Assembly (NCBI RefSeq): GCF_043641555.1
Contig: NZ_JBHZRJ010000003.1
Span: 434,001 to 498,000, forward strand
Reading direction: 5' to 3'
Source: Saccharospirillum alexandrii_A
Lineage (GTDB): Bacteria; Pseudomonadota; Gammaproteobacteria; Pseudomonadales; Natronospirillaceae
DNA: 64,000 bases
Shown: piece after piece, positions 18,041 to 26,949 of the stretch
Position numbering within the stretch: the stretch's first letter is position 1
How the letters are laid out: each line of letters begins with the position of its first letter
The notes under the pieces: model-generated
The model's database searches: none
The model's input: the letters and a program-made list of their open reading frames with translations, nothing else
What the model was told of the DNA's origin: nothing
Position numbers and translations under genes: made by a program

Positions 18041-18115
18041 GCACCGCAGTATCCGTGGTTTTGCAGAACAAGAGACATTGGTGCTCTGCAACCGTCATTC
18101 CAGATACTGCGGTGC
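18041..18115. repeat. Intergenic stem-loop between SDR and E1 alpha genes
   Basis: A perfect 13-bp stem pairs 18041-18053 (GCACCGCAGTATC) with 18103-18115. A weaker inner stem includes TTGCAGA and TCTGCAA. It lies in the 187-bp gap inside the leftward operon and has no T-run in either direction. It may be an RNA-stability or processing element, or a REP-like repeat, that sets the ratio of regulator/SDR to the dehydrogenase genes. Confidence 0.6.
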
Positions 18116-18128
18116 TAGCCGGTTGGCA

Positions 18129-18938
18129 TTACTGCATAACGATGCCACCATCAATCATGATCATCTGGCCGGTCATATAGTCGCTTTCATCCGAACACAG
18201 GAAAGCAGCCGTTCCGACAACGTCATCGGGCGTTGAAAGCTTCTTCATCAGAATCATCGTTTTGGCAAGGTGGTCCATAGACTGGCCTTCCTCTTCGAAC
18301 ATGCCAATTTCAACCAGATCCTTGTCCAATTGTTCCCACAGCTCAGTCTTAACAACACCAGGGCCATAGCCATTGACGGTGATCTTGTGTTCCCAGAGTG
18401 CCTTGGCACCCCCGGTGGTCAGGGCAAGTACGGCGTGCTTCGAACAACCATAGGGAATGACATCCAGAAAGGTGGTGCGAGACAAAATGCTGCCCACATT
18501 GATGATCTTGTACGGATGATCATCCATTGGGCCCTGCTTGATCATTTGTTTTGTCGCCTCTTGCATGCCATAGAGCATACCTTTGGTGTTGACGTTCATG
18601 ATCAGGTCCCAGTTTTCATCATCGATGTCCAGGAACATTTTTGGCTTGTTGACGCCTGCATTGTTCAGGTACACGTTGATGGAGCCGAAGGCATCGACGC
18701 AGGCCTGAACCGCTGCCGTATGGTCTTCCCGTTTGGTCACATTCATTGAAACGGCAATAGCTTTGCCAACACCTGCTTCGTTGATGCTGTTCGCGACAGC
18801 TTTAACGCCCTCGACGTTCAAATCGCCAAGAACGACGTTGGCGCCCTGGGCGGCAAAATACATGGCATTTGCTGCGCCCATGCCCTGTGCGGCACCGGTG
18901 ATAACGATGTTCTTTCCAGACAGTCTCTTCGGATCCAT
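18129..18938 (-). CDS. Short-chain dehydrogenase/reductase
   Basis: The 269-aa protein is a classical SDR. The NAD-binding motif TGAAQGMG is at residues 14-21, NNAG is at 92-95, and catalytic Tyr163 and Lys167 are in YGCSK with Ser150 upstream. It should interconvert a secondary alcohol and a ketone with NAD(H), since Asp39 after the second strand favours NAD over NADP. It lies directly downstream of the fused regulator gene (21-bp gap) and upstream of E1 alpha. In acetoin and butanediol clusters an SDR makes the acyloin that E1 cleaves, and the same order of steps is plausible here. Product identity is not shown. Confidence 0.88.
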   Translation of the reverse strand: MDPKRLSGKNIVITGAAQGMGAANAMYFAAQGANVVLGDLNVEGVKAVANSINEAGVGKAIAVSMNVTKREDHTAAVQACVDAFGSINVYLNNAGVNKPKMFLDIDDENWDLIMNVNTKGMLYGMQEATKQMIKQGPMDDHPYKIINVGSILSRTTFLDVIPYGCSKHAVLALTTGGAKALWEHKITVNGYGPGVVKTELWEQLDKDLVEIGMFEEEGQSMDHLAKTMILMKKLSTPDDVVGTAAFLCSDESDYMTGQMIMIDGGIVMQ

Positions 18939-18959
18939 TTCACTTCTCCAGTCTTGTTG

Positions 18960-20705
18960 TTATTGCCAGTTTTCAATGAGTTTTTGAACACCTTCGTGAG
19001 CCCGCGACAGCGCCTCTTCCGGTGTGATGACCCCACGCAGCATTTCGTGTAACACGACGCCACAGAACTGGGTTATCGCTCCAAACTCGGGAGTGGGTGG
19101 TCTTGGCCATGCCTGCAGTTGGTCCTGGATGGCCAATTGGTCAACCGCATCGAAAATCGGTGAATTGATGCGGATGTTGGGATCTTCACTTGCTGAATAC
19201 CGTGAGCAGCCACGACTGCCATTCTTTACATAAAGACTCTGAGCCCGTGCCGATGTGAACGTTTCAAGCGCGATGGCGGCTTCTTGTATGCGTCGCTCAC
19301 TCAAGTTGCTCGGAATACCCAATATAAATCCGCCCAGCGGAGAAATAGGCTTTCTACCGGACCCGGCCGGATGCGGGATAAAGCCTGTGTTGTCCTTGGC
19401 CGGCGAGCTTTCGTCATCTTCGAAATAGGGCGTCATCTGCGAAAAGCTGTAGCTCATTGCAACCTGGCCCTGGGCATAGCTTTTGGTTCGCTCATACCAA
19501 GACATATTCAGAATGCCCGGTGGCGAGTACTTAAGCAGTTCAATCAAAAATTTCGCCGCGGACATTCCCGCTTCGGAATCGATCATTGACCGATATTTAC
19601 GGCTGCCCAGCCCTGCAATCGAGAACTCTTCGCCATCCGCTGCCAAATCAATGATCGGTTGACCAAAATCGGCCATAGCCATCATGAAGGTGTGGCTTAA
19701 TGCAGTGCCCCGGGCACCATTCCAGCCGATGCCGTAGATCTGTTTCTCGGGCTTGTGTAACTTCTTGGCTGCTGCCAACAGCTCATCAATGGTGGTAGGA
19801 GGTTGAATACCTTCCTGTTCGAACAAGTCGGTTCGGTACATCAGAACTTCTGATGTGGTCTCCACTGGAATACCGTAGCAGCGCCCACCCCAGTGTGATG
19901 CGCGCCAGCTGGCGGCGTGAAAGTCAGTAGGGCTCATAGCGTCGATGTCGATCAGTGTATCGAGCGGCAACAGCATGCCCCGCTCGGCAAACTCGCCAAT
20001 CCATGGGAAGTTGACGGCCACGAGGTCATAACTGCTTTTGTCGCGACCCGAATTTTCTACCGCTTCGTCGTAAAGCTTGTCCAAAGAGTACGAACGGTGG
20101 TGAATTGGACAGCCGACGATGAGTTCAAAGTGCCGTTTCAGGTTGTTCATGATTAAAAAGGTGGGGTCACTGTGAGACAGCATGCGCAGCCCACCCGGCA
20201 ATGACAGAGGGCTGCTCAACACGTTTAACGGTGGCCCCAAACGTTCGCTGAAGTAATCGCTTCCATAGAAACGTTCGTCGGGTTCTGATGATTTTTCGGT
20301 CAGATTAATGGTGTTGTTGACCAGGAGGTGATTGTCCTTGGCCATTTGAATCCAGAGTGTCAGCAGTTGATCACTGGGGTGCAGGGTAAAGCTGCGCTCG
20401 CTCTTGTGGCGGGCTCTTCGGTTTATCAGACCCGACTCAACCAGTTCATTTAATCGACGTGTGGCGGTGGCATAAGGTACGCCGCTGATGTCAATGAGCA
20501 GTGTTGGCGAGGTTACTTTCCCCTGGAAATGGCGCCGCAACAGTTCAACGCACATACGCAGGTGAGCATTGGGTTTGAACAGTGAGTGAGCGGACTCGAA
20601 CGCCAGCATCTGCTCGTCCATGTAATCAAGAAAGCGCAACACGCCTTCGTCCGGTGCCGCTAACACCGAAATCCGGTCTACCGAGTTGTTATGCAGTACC
20701 GACAT
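18960..20705 (-). CDS. Winged-helix / family-1 solute-binding-protein fusion, likely regulator
   Basis: This 581-aa protein has no signal peptide or membrane segment. Residues ~45-135 form a winged-helix DNA-binding region (a helix-turn-helix with SPTLLIDISGVPYATATRRL, then LNELVESGLINRRAR as recognition helix and wing). Residues ~165-560 are an ABC-type extracellular solute-binding protein of family 1: YDLVAVNFPWIGEFAERGML, GIPVETTSEVLMYRTDLFEQ and IYGIGWNG are typical of sugar-binding proteins. I infer a one-component regulator that senses the intracellular solute with a recruited binding-protein fold. It is the first gene of the leftward operon and diverges from the ABC importer at 20990. 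Automated annotation would probably call it a transporter subunit. The domain reading is strong; the regulatory role is inference. Confidence 0.8.
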   Translation of the reverse strand: MSVLHNNSVDRISVLAAPDEGVLRFLDYMDEQMLAFESAHSLFKPNAHLRMCVELLRRHFQGKVTSPTLLIDISGVPYATATRRLNELVESGLINRRARHKSERSFTLHPSDQLLTLWIQMAKDNHLLVNNTINLTEKSSEPDERFYGSDYFSERLGPPLNVLSSPLSLPGGLRMLSHSDPTFLIMNNLKRHFELIVGCPIHHRSYSLDKLYDEAVENSGRDKSSYDLVAVNFPWIGEFAERGMLLPLDTLIDIDAMSPTDFHAASWRASHWGGRCYGIPVETTSEVLMYRTDLFEQEGIQPPTTIDELLAAAKKLHKPEKQIYGIGWNGARGTALSHTFMMAMADFGQPIIDLAADGEEFSIAGLGSRKYRSMIDSEAGMSAAKFLIELLKYSPPGILNMSWYERTKSYAQGQVAMSYSFSQMTPYFEDDESSPAKDNTGFIPHPAGSGRKPISPLGGFILGIPSNLSERRIQEAAIALETFTSARAQSLYVKNGSRGCSRYSASEDPNIRINSPIFDAVDQLAIQDQLQAWPRPPTPEFGAITQFCGVVLHEMLRGVITPEEALSRAHEGVQKLIENWQ

Positions 20706-20778
20706 ACAGACCGCTCCGTGACTCGTTCAACCGCTCTATTGGGCGGTTGGACTCTGTTTAATTCTTATTAGGGAACTG

Positions 20779-20805
20779 AATATACTCCGAGAACGTAAGT
20801 ATATT
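20779..20805. promoter_or_regulatory. Inverted repeat AATATAC-N13-GTATATT
   Basis: The 7-bp arms at 20779-20785 and 20799-20805 are perfect complements. The site lies in the divergent region between the fusion regulator and the ABC operon, nearer the regulator start. It may be an operator or part of overlapping promoters. Confidence 0.3.
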
Positions 20806-20817
20806 AACCATTATGAT

Positions 20818-20852
20818 ATCCAAAATGGATAAAATGACATTCAAAATGGATA
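20818..20852. promoter_or_regulatory. Two direct operator-like repeats in the divergent region
   Basis: ATCCAAAATGGATA (20818-20831) and ATTCAAAATGGATA (20839-20852) are 13/14 identical and are spaced 21 bp apart, two helical turns. The first is itself a palindrome (TATCC-AAAAT-GGATA, 20817-20831). The position midway between the regulator and importer genes makes it the best candidate binding site for the winged-helix fusion protein. Confidence 0.6.
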
Positions 20853-20989
20853 TATTGGGGGGTTTTTCGATGACCGACCGGGGGTATGGTTACCGGGCTG
20901 GTTTCTAACTGGGAATGCATTACATGCAGTGCGTCTTGGTAACACAGCAGTAACGCAGCTTGTCAGAACAAAAATAACGGAGAGTAATT

Positions 20990-21946
20990 ATGAACACTAA
21001 AACACTACTTACTACCGCAATAGCCACAACCGTACTGATGGGGCCCGCTCTGGCGGTAGCCGAAGATATGAGAATCGGTATTACCCAGAACAACGTTGGT
21101 GTCGACAGCTACCAAACTACCTATGAAAGCGCTTTTATCGCGGCAGCAGAGGCTAACGATAACGTTCGTGCCGTTGTGCTTGATGCTGGTGGTGACGTGG
21201 CGCGACAAATCGCTCAGGTTGATTCACTGATTCAACAGGGCGTTGACGCCATCATCATTTGGCCAACTAACGGGGAAGCCGTCATTCCCGCGGTCCGCCG
21301 GGCCAACAACGCGGGTATTCCTGTCGTTGTAACCAACTCCAACATTGCAGAGCAAGGCTTTGATTTCATCCGTTCCTTCTCTGGCCCGGATAACGTTACG
21401 CAAGGCAGCCGTTCTGCCGAGATCATGTGTGACAAATTTAAAGATATGGGGATCGAAAACGAAGCAAAGGTCGTTCAGATTTCCGGGCAGCCTGGCTATA
21501 CCACGGCAATTGAGCGTGCGGCGGGTTTTGAAGACCGTTTGCCTGAAGTGTGCCCCAATGTAGATCTGATGGAAACGCAGCCCGGCGACTGGAACCGGGA
21601 GCGGTCTCAACAGGTTATGGAAGCCTTTTTGACCAAGTACGATGATATCGACGGCGTCTATTCAGGCGACGACAATATGGGTGTCGGAGCACTGAACGCT
21701 GCTCGCGCCGCGGGTCGTGAAGGGATCATCTTCGTTGGCGCCACCAACTTCTCGGTAGGCTACGATGCAATGGCTGAAGGCGACTACTGGGGTTCAATCT
21801 ACCAGTCTCCAGTTGATGATGCCGAAGCTGCTCTGCAGACCGCCATTGACATTCTGGAAGGTAAAGAAGTTCCTTTCCTCAACTACTTCGATACGCCGAA
21901 AATTACCCAAGATAACATGGACGAGTTTACCCGGCCGGTTTTCTAA
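20990..21946 (+). CDS. Ribose-type ABC importer substrate-binding protein
   Basis: This is a 318-aa periplasmic binding protein of the type-1 (RbsB-like) fold. The signal peptide covers about residues 1-24 (MNTKTLLTTA... ending AVA-ED). Fold markers are GGDVARQIAQVDSLIQQGVD, DAIIIWPTN and the SGDDNMGVGALNAARAAG hinge region. Family members bind pentoses, hexoses, polyols or autoinducer-2. GGAGAG precedes the ATG. It is the first gene of the rightward operon and is followed by a hairpin and then two permeases. The ligand would be the substrate of the whole divergon. Confidence 0.9.
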   Translation: MNTKTLLTTAIATTVLMGPALAVAEDMRIGITQNNVGVDSYQTTYESAFIAAAEANDNVRAVVLDAGGDVARQIAQVDSLIQQGVDAIIIWPTNGEAVIPAVRRANNAGIPVVVTNSNIAEQGFDFIRSFSGPDNVTQGSRSAEIMCDKFKDMGIENEAKVVQISGQPGYTTAIERAAGFEDRLPEVCPNVDLMETQPGDWNRERSQQVMEAFLTKYDDIDGVYSGDDNMGVGALNAARAAGREGIIFVGATNFSVGYDAMAEGDYWGSIYQSPVDDAEAALQTAIDILEGKEVPFLNYFDTPKITQDNMDEFTRPVF

Positions 21947-21998
21947 GATTGGCGTAGGGTAGGGCGCTTAATGGTGCTTTAAAACACTCGGTTGTCAA

Positions 21999-22029
21999 GC
22001 CCCATGACGTTCAGTCGAGCGCATGGGGC
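21999..22029 (+). terminator. Attenuator-like hairpin after the binding-protein gene
   Basis: GCCCCATG (21999-22006) pairs perfectly with CATGGGGC (22022-22029) and is followed by CCTCTTTAA. It lies in the 128-bp gap between the binding protein and the first permease. The T-tract is weak, so it may act as an mRNA stabiliser rather than a terminator; either would raise binding-protein expression over the permease. Confidence 0.5.
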
Positions 22030-22074
22030 CCTCTTTAACCCGAATAAAAACAAAACGGTTTCAGGGATACCCTC

Positions 22075-23046
22075 ATGGCAAATGCAGCCAGACAAAAAAT
22101 TCTCACCGTGATCGGAAATCAAGGCATCCTGATCGCCTTCGTTATGTTCATGCTGATTTTCGCACTAGCGAGCCCGAAATTCCTATCGTTTGAAAACCTG
22201 CAAAGCGTCGTCAGGTCTTCTGCAATTTTGGGAGTGATGGCGCTTGGCGTTACTTTTGTCGTCATCAGCGGGAATCTGGATTTGTCCGTCGGATCCATGA
22301 TGTCGTTTTCCACCATCGTTGTGCTGGATTTACACGACAAGCTTGGCCCATCCCTGGCGATTCCTACCATGTACCTGATGACCCTGGGTCTTGGGGGGAC
22401 CATCGGATTCCTGGTCGGCTACTTACGACTGAACTCCCTGATTGTAACCCTCGGTATGTTATCGGCCATTCATGGCCTGACACTGACGTATTCAGGTGGC
22501 AAGAACATGGATATTCAGGATAAGTCAGGTACCTGGTTCAGCTTCTTCGGACAGGGAGAGATTCTTGGCTTACCTGTTCCAATCATCCTGTTTATTGCAC
22601 TAGCCGCATTTCTCGGCATATTGCTTGCTAAAACTCCGTTTGGACGCAAAGTTTACGCCGTTGGTGGCAATTCGACTGCTGCGTCTTTTTCGGGCATACC
22701 CAGAGCACGTACGGTATTCAACTGTTATCTCATTTCAGCGTTTTGCGTTGCAACAGCGGGTCTGATTCAAGCCAGTCGTTCCATGGGCAGCCAGAACACA
22801 GTTGGTCAGGGTCTGGAACTTGAGGTGCTTGCAGCCGTCATCCTTGGAGGTGCGTCTTTACTGGGTGGGTCCGGGACCATTCTAAAGACGGTGATTGGCG
22901 TATTGATCCTGGGGTTCATCCAAAACGGACTCTTGCTGATTGGGTGGCCCTTCTACATCCAATATGTCATCACGTGGATCATTATCATCTTGGCGGTGTG
23001 GCTCGATATATCCGTCAAGCGCGGTAAGTTCTGGGCCACGGTATAG
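22075..23046 (+). CDS. Ribose-type ABC importer permease 1
   Basis: The 323-aa protein is an RbsC-like BPD_transp_2 family permease with about eight to ten hydrophobic segments. The family signature GVTFVVISGNLDLSVGSMM is in the N-terminal third, and the loop with GGNSTAASFSGI and the segment LAAVILGGASLLGGSG are typical. It acts in the inner membrane, probably as a heterodimer with the second permease 9 bp downstream. AGGGA lies before the ATG. Confidence 0.92.
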   Translation: MANAARQKILTVIGNQGILIAFVMFMLIFALASPKFLSFENLQSVVRSSAILGVMALGVTFVVISGNLDLSVGSMMSFSTIVVLDLHDKLGPSLAIPTMYLMTLGLGGTIGFLVGYLRLNSLIVTLGMLSAIHGLTLTYSGGKNMDIQDKSGTWFSFFGQGEILGLPVPIILFIALAAFLGILLAKTPFGRKVYAVGGNSTAASFSGIPRARTVFNCYLISAFCVATAGLIQASRSMGSQNTVGQGLELEVLAAVILGGASLLGGSGTILKTVIGVLILGFIQNGLLLIGWPFYIQYVITWIIIILAVWLDISVKRGKFWATV

Positions 23047-23055
23047 GAGCGGGTA

Positions 23056-24057
23056 ATGAACTCAGATTTTATTAAGCGGAACCTCAGTACCAGCGCAATC
23101 TGGCTGTTTATTGTGTTTGAGCTGCTGTTCTTCAGTATCGCTGGAAGCTACCTGTCGCTAACTGATGTGGCGTTTATGGATGGCGGTAATATGTTGCTTC
23201 TACTAAAGCAGTCTGCACCTATCGGCATTATTGCAGTCGGTATGACAATTATCATGGTTAATGGAAACATTGACTTGAGTGTTGGCGCCATATTTGCGAT
23301 TGCGGGCATCATCCTGTTAGACAGCTTGTCCTGGGGCATTTTCTCCGGCTTGGGCGATTGGGTGATCCTGGTCAGCATTCTACTTGCTCTGCTGACCGGA
23401 GCGTTACTGGGAGCCCTTAATGGGTTGATTGTCTGGAAGACAGGCGTTGATGCTTTTATCGTCACTCTGGGCTCCATGCTTGGCTATCGCGGTCTTGTGT
23501 TCATGTTCAATGGCGAGAACCCAACGTCAAACCTCAACTGGACGCTTGTCGACCTTGCCGAGGCACGCTTTCTCGGTATTCACACGGCCACTTGGGTGTT
23601 TGGACTGACCGTATTGGTTGTTTGGCTCATCACCCGATACACGGTGCATGGACGTAACGCCTATGCCATTGGAGACAACCGTAACGCAGCGGTTAATGCC
23701 GGCATTAGGGTTGGCCCCCACATGTTGATTAACTTTGCGCTTATCGGTTTCCTCGCCGCATTGTCTGCAGTTGTTTTTTATGCTGGATCGGGGTCAGTAA
23801 ACCCCAACGATGGCATGCTGTATGAATTATGGGTCATCACGGCTGTTGTGTTGGGCGGTACCAAGCTGGCAGGTGGCTCTGGTTCTATCATCGGTACTTT
23901 GGGAGGCGTCATCGCAATTCAGGTGCTTCGAACAGGTCTCGGTTACATCGGAGCTGATACATCGACAGTAAACCTGGTTCTCGGCCTGATCCTGATTGTG
24001 GTTCTGTTCATTGATCGCCAGCTCAACGTGAAGGGCGCACAGGAGTTAAGAGTATGA
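23056..24057 (+). CDS. Ribose-type ABC importer permease 2
   Basis: This is a second RbsC-like permease, 333 aa, with the signature GMTIIMVNGNIDLSVGAIF and the cytoplasmic loop AIGDNRNAAVNAGIRV. Two different permease genes instead of one indicate a heterodimeric channel, as in rhamnose or AI-2 type importers. GGAG precedes the start. Its stop codon overlaps the ATPase start by four bases (ATGA), which implies coupled translation. Confidence 0.92.
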   Translation: MNSDFIKRNLSTSAIWLFIVFELLFFSIAGSYLSLTDVAFMDGGNMLLLLKQSAPIGIIAVGMTIIMVNGNIDLSVGAIFAIAGIILLDSLSWGIFSGLGDWVILVSILLALLTGALLGALNGLIVWKTGVDAFIVTLGSMLGYRGLVFMFNGENPTSNLNWTLVDLAEARFLGIHTATWVFGLTVLVVWLITRYTVHGRNAYAIGDNRNAAVNAGIRVGPHMLINFALIGFLAALSAVVFYAGSGSVNPNDGMLYELWVITAVVLGGTKLAGGSGSIIGTLGGVIAIQVLRTGLGYIGADTSTVNLVLGLILIVVLFIDRQLNVKGAQELRV

Positions 24058-25556
24058 CTCAGTCAACGCCAGCCCTGCGTCTTGAGGGCATTGTCAAAGC
24101 ATTTCCGGGTGTAAAGGCGCTCGATAACGTATCGCTGTCGGTGATGGCAGGCGAGGTTCATGCGTTGATGGGCGAGAACGGCGCCGGAAAATCAACACTG
24201 ATGAAGGTGCTCGGTGGCATTTATCAACCCGATGCCGGAACGATCTACGTTGCTGAAACGCCGGTTGTCATGTCCAACCCGCTTGATGCGAAGAACAAGG
24301 GCATTGTTTTTATACATCAGGAACTCAGCCTTGCTGAAGAGCTCTCGGTGGCAGAAAACGTGTACTTGGGTGAACTCCCGAGAAAGTCAGTGGGCCGGGT
24401 TGACTGGAAGACGCTTTACGAGAAGACGGACGAGATCCTTACACGTCTGAAAGTAAACTTTAATGCTCGCACACGGGTAGGCGATTTGTCGATCGCCAAC
24501 CAGCAGATGGTTGAGATCGCGCGAGCGCTGACCGTTGATGCCAAGGCTGTGATTTTTGACGAGCCGACAGCATCACTGACTGATGCCGAGAAGCTGGTCT
24601 TGTTTGAAGTGATTGAAGACTTAAAGAGCCAGGGCGTTGGGATTGTTTATATATCCCACCGCATGGAGGAGATTTTCAAGATCACCGATCGGGTCAGCGT
24701 GCTTCGCGATGGCCAGTATCAGGATTCTGTGTTGACGGCGGATACCACAGAAGAAGCCATTACCCGAATGATGATTGGCCGAAACCTCGACTTGTCCCGG
24801 GCTCCTGTAAACCATGAGCTGGGGGATATTGCAATTGAAGTTAAAGACCTTAGTTGTGGAGCTTCATTCCAGAACGTCAGTTTTAAGGTCCGGTGTGGTG
24901 AAGTGCTTGGGTTTTACGGCCTGGTGGGAGCAGGCAGAACGGAAATAGCGGAAACCCTGTTTGGCCTCCGGCAACCCAGTTCAGGCACGATCTTGTTGGA
25001 TGGCAAAGAGATAGTGATCAATTCGCCTGCTACCGCCATCAGAGAGGGCATTTCCCTGGTTCCTGAAGACCGGAAAACCCAAGGCCTGGTACTTGGTATG
25101 AACTGTCGCGACAACATGACCTTGCCGCAGATTGATGACATGAAAGCAGGCCCTTTTGTATCCGATGGTGCAGAAGTAGCGCTTTTCGACCTGTATCGGG
25201 ACCGGTTGGATATTCGCACACCGGGCTGGCGACAAACCGTGGGTAATCTCTCCGGTGGTAACCAGCAGAAAATCGTCATTGGCAAATGGTTGTCAATGCA
25301 TCCGAAAGTCCTGATTGTTGATGAACCAACGCGAGGCATAGACGTAGGCTCCAAGTCCGAAATTCACAAGCTGATACGCGAGCTCGCAGCCAGTGGCTAC
25401 GCCGTCATCGTGATCAGTTCGGAAATGCCCGAAGTACTGCATGTCGCCGACCGAATCGTTGCCATGTACTCAGGCGAAATAATAAAAACGTTCACATCAG
25501 AAGATGTAACGGAAGATAACCTGATCCAGGCGATCTCCGGAATCACACCAAAATAA
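24054..25556 (+). CDS. Ribose-type ABC importer double ATPase
   Basis: The 500-aa protein carries two tandem ABC domains, as in RbsA, XylG and MglA. The first has the Walker A motif GENGAGKST, the Walker B region VIFDEPTASL and a signature-like SIANQQMVE. The second has the usual relaxed Walker A of this family (GLVGAGRTE), the signature NLSGGNQQK and Walker B LIVDEPTRGIDVG. It energises the two permeases encoded upstream. The next gene starts 65 bp further on. Confidence 0.93.
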   Translation: MTQSTPALRLEGIVKAFPGVKALDNVSLSVMAGEVHALMGENGAGKSTLMKVLGGIYQPDAGTIYVAETPVVMSNPLDAKNKGIVFIHQELSLAEELSVAENVYLGELPRKSVGRVDWKTLYEKTDEILTRLKVNFNARTRVGDLSIANQQMVEIARALTVDAKAVIFDEPTASLTDAEKLVLFEVIEDLKSQGVGIVYISHRMEEIFKITDRVSVLRDGQYQDSVLTADTTEEAITRMMIGRNLDLSRAPVNHELGDIAIEVKDLSCGASFQNVSFKVRCGEVLGFYGLVGAGRTEIAETLFGLRQPSSGTILLDGKEIVINSPATAIREGISLVPEDRKTQGLVLGMNCRDNMTLPQIDDMKAGPFVSDGAEVALFDLYRDRLDIRTPGWRQTVGNLSGGNQQKIVIGKWLSMHPKVLIVDEPTRGIDVGSKSEIHKLIRELAASGYAVIVISSEMPEVLHVADRIVAMYSGEIIKTFTSEDVTEDNLIQAISGITPK

Positions 25557-25621
25557 CCAAAGACACTGTGGTGAAGTGCCGGGATGTGGCCAGGCACAAC
25601 ACCGTGGGCGAGAGGGATACC

Positions 25622-26926
25622 ATGAGTAATAACATTATAGTAGAACCGAGTATCATTGACGCGGACGCGCTTAATCCACGCTGGGATTGGAGTCGTCCCA
25701 TACCGGCGCCCGGGCGCATGAACGTCGATTTTGAAGAACGGGTCGACTTCCGACGGTTGCACAAGTATCGCGTCGCCCGTGCCAGACAGGCACTCCGTGA
25801 ATCTGATCTCGGCGCCATGCTGTGTTTCGATAATAACAACATACGCTATCTGACCAGCAGTGTGATCGGCGAGTGGTCGCGCGATAAGATTTGCCGCTAT
25901 GCGCTATTCACCGGTAATTCAGATCCATACCTCTGGGATTTTGGCAGTGCAGCGGCACACCACCGCTTGAATAACCCCTGGTTCGACAACGACCACTGGC
26001 GAGCGGGCATGCTGGGTTTGCGAGGTTCTGTAGCTGAAGAAGCTGGGTTGTTTGAAAATGCCGCAAAAGAAATTCGCGACATACTGCAGTCCGAAGGGGT
26101 TGCCGATATGCCCATCGGGGTCGATGTCTGCGAACCGCCCATGTTGTTCGCCTTGCAAAAGCAGGGGCTCGATGTTCGGGATGTGCAGCAAGTGATGCTG
26201 AATGCGCGTCAGATCAAGAGCATGGACGAGATTATCCTGCTCAACCAGTCTGCCTCTATGGTTGACGGATGCTATCAGTTAATCGCAGACAACCTTAAGC
26301 CTGGTAAGAGAGAAAACGAGCTCGTGGCCATCGCCAACAAGTTTCTCTATGACAATGGGTCGGACGATGTAGAGGCGATCAACGCTGTATCAGGGGAGCG
26401 TTGCAGCCCACACCCACATAACTTTACTGATCGCATGTATCGTCCGGGCGATCAGGCTTTTTTTGACATTATTCAGTCGTACATGGGTTACCGCACCTGT
26501 TACTACCGAACCTTGAACGTGGGCAGCAAAACACCAGCGCAAGTCGATGCGTATCGCAAAGCGCGGGAGTGGATTGATGCGGCCATCAACCTGGTCAGGC
26601 CGGGTATGACCACTGACAAGATTGCAGCAGTGTGGCCTGCGGCAACCGAGTTTGGGTTTCAGAGTGAAATGGAAGCTTTTGGCCTGCAGTTCGGGCATGG
26701 ATTGGGCCTTGCACTCCATGAGCGTCCGATCATTAGCCGGCTTGTGTCGTTCGAGAATCCGTTCGAACTTCAGGAAGGCATGGTTTTTGCGCTCGAAACC
26801 TATTGCCCGGCTGCCGATGGCAATGGTGCGGCACGCATCGAAGAGGAAGTCGTGGTGACAGCTGATGGCTGTCGGGTAATAACCCTGTTTCCAGCCCAGG
26901 ACCTGTTCGTGGCGAACCCCTATTAA
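25622..26926 (+). CDS. M24/creatinase-fold (pita-bread) hydrolase with altered metal site
   Basis: The 434-aa protein has an N-terminal creatinase-like domain and a C-terminal pita-bread domain. The family includes Xaa-Pro peptidases, creatinase, ectoine hydrolase (DoeA) and DMSP lyase DddP. Of the usual metal ligands, Asp282 (FFDII), His359 (FGHGLG), Glu392 (FALETYCP) and Glu407 (ARIEEE) are present, but the second Asp is Cys293 (GYRTCYYRT). A normal two-metal peptidase is therefore doubtful, and a C-N or C-S bond hydrolase/lyase on a small molecule is more likely. The start at 25622 is chosen for GAGAGG 8 bases upstream; the frame is also open from a GTG at 25568. It lies in the ABC operon, so it probably acts on the imported compound. 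Confidence 0.82.
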   Translation: MSNNIIVEPSIIDADALNPRWDWSRPIPAPGRMNVDFEERVDFRRLHKYRVARARQALRESDLGAMLCFDNNNIRYLTSSVIGEWSRDKICRYALFTGNSDPYLWDFGSAAAHHRLNNPWFDNDHWRAGMLGLRGSVAEEAGLFENAAKEIRDILQSEGVADMPIGVDVCEPPMLFALQKQGLDVRDVQQVMLNARQIKSMDEIILLNQSASMVDGCYQLIADNLKPGKRENELVAIANKFLYDNGSDDVEAINAVSGERCSPHPHNFTDRMYRPGDQAFFDIIQSYMGYRTCYYRTLNVGSKTPAQVDAYRKAREWIDAAINLVRPGMTTDKIAAVWPAATEFGFQSEMEAFGLQFGHGLGLALHERPIISRLVSFENPFELQEGMVFALETYCPAADGNGAARIEEEVVVTADGCRVITLFPAQDLFVANPY

Positions 26927-26949
26927 GCACTGATTCTGAGGATACGATA

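Noticed and set aside
17942..18091. 50-codon N-terminal extension of E1 alpha
   Set aside because: It runs through the intergenic hairpin and lacks homology; AGAGG precedes the ATG at 17941.
20818..20852. Start of a CRISPR array
   Set aside because: Only two short repeats 21 bp apart, with no array or cas genes; they fit operators better.
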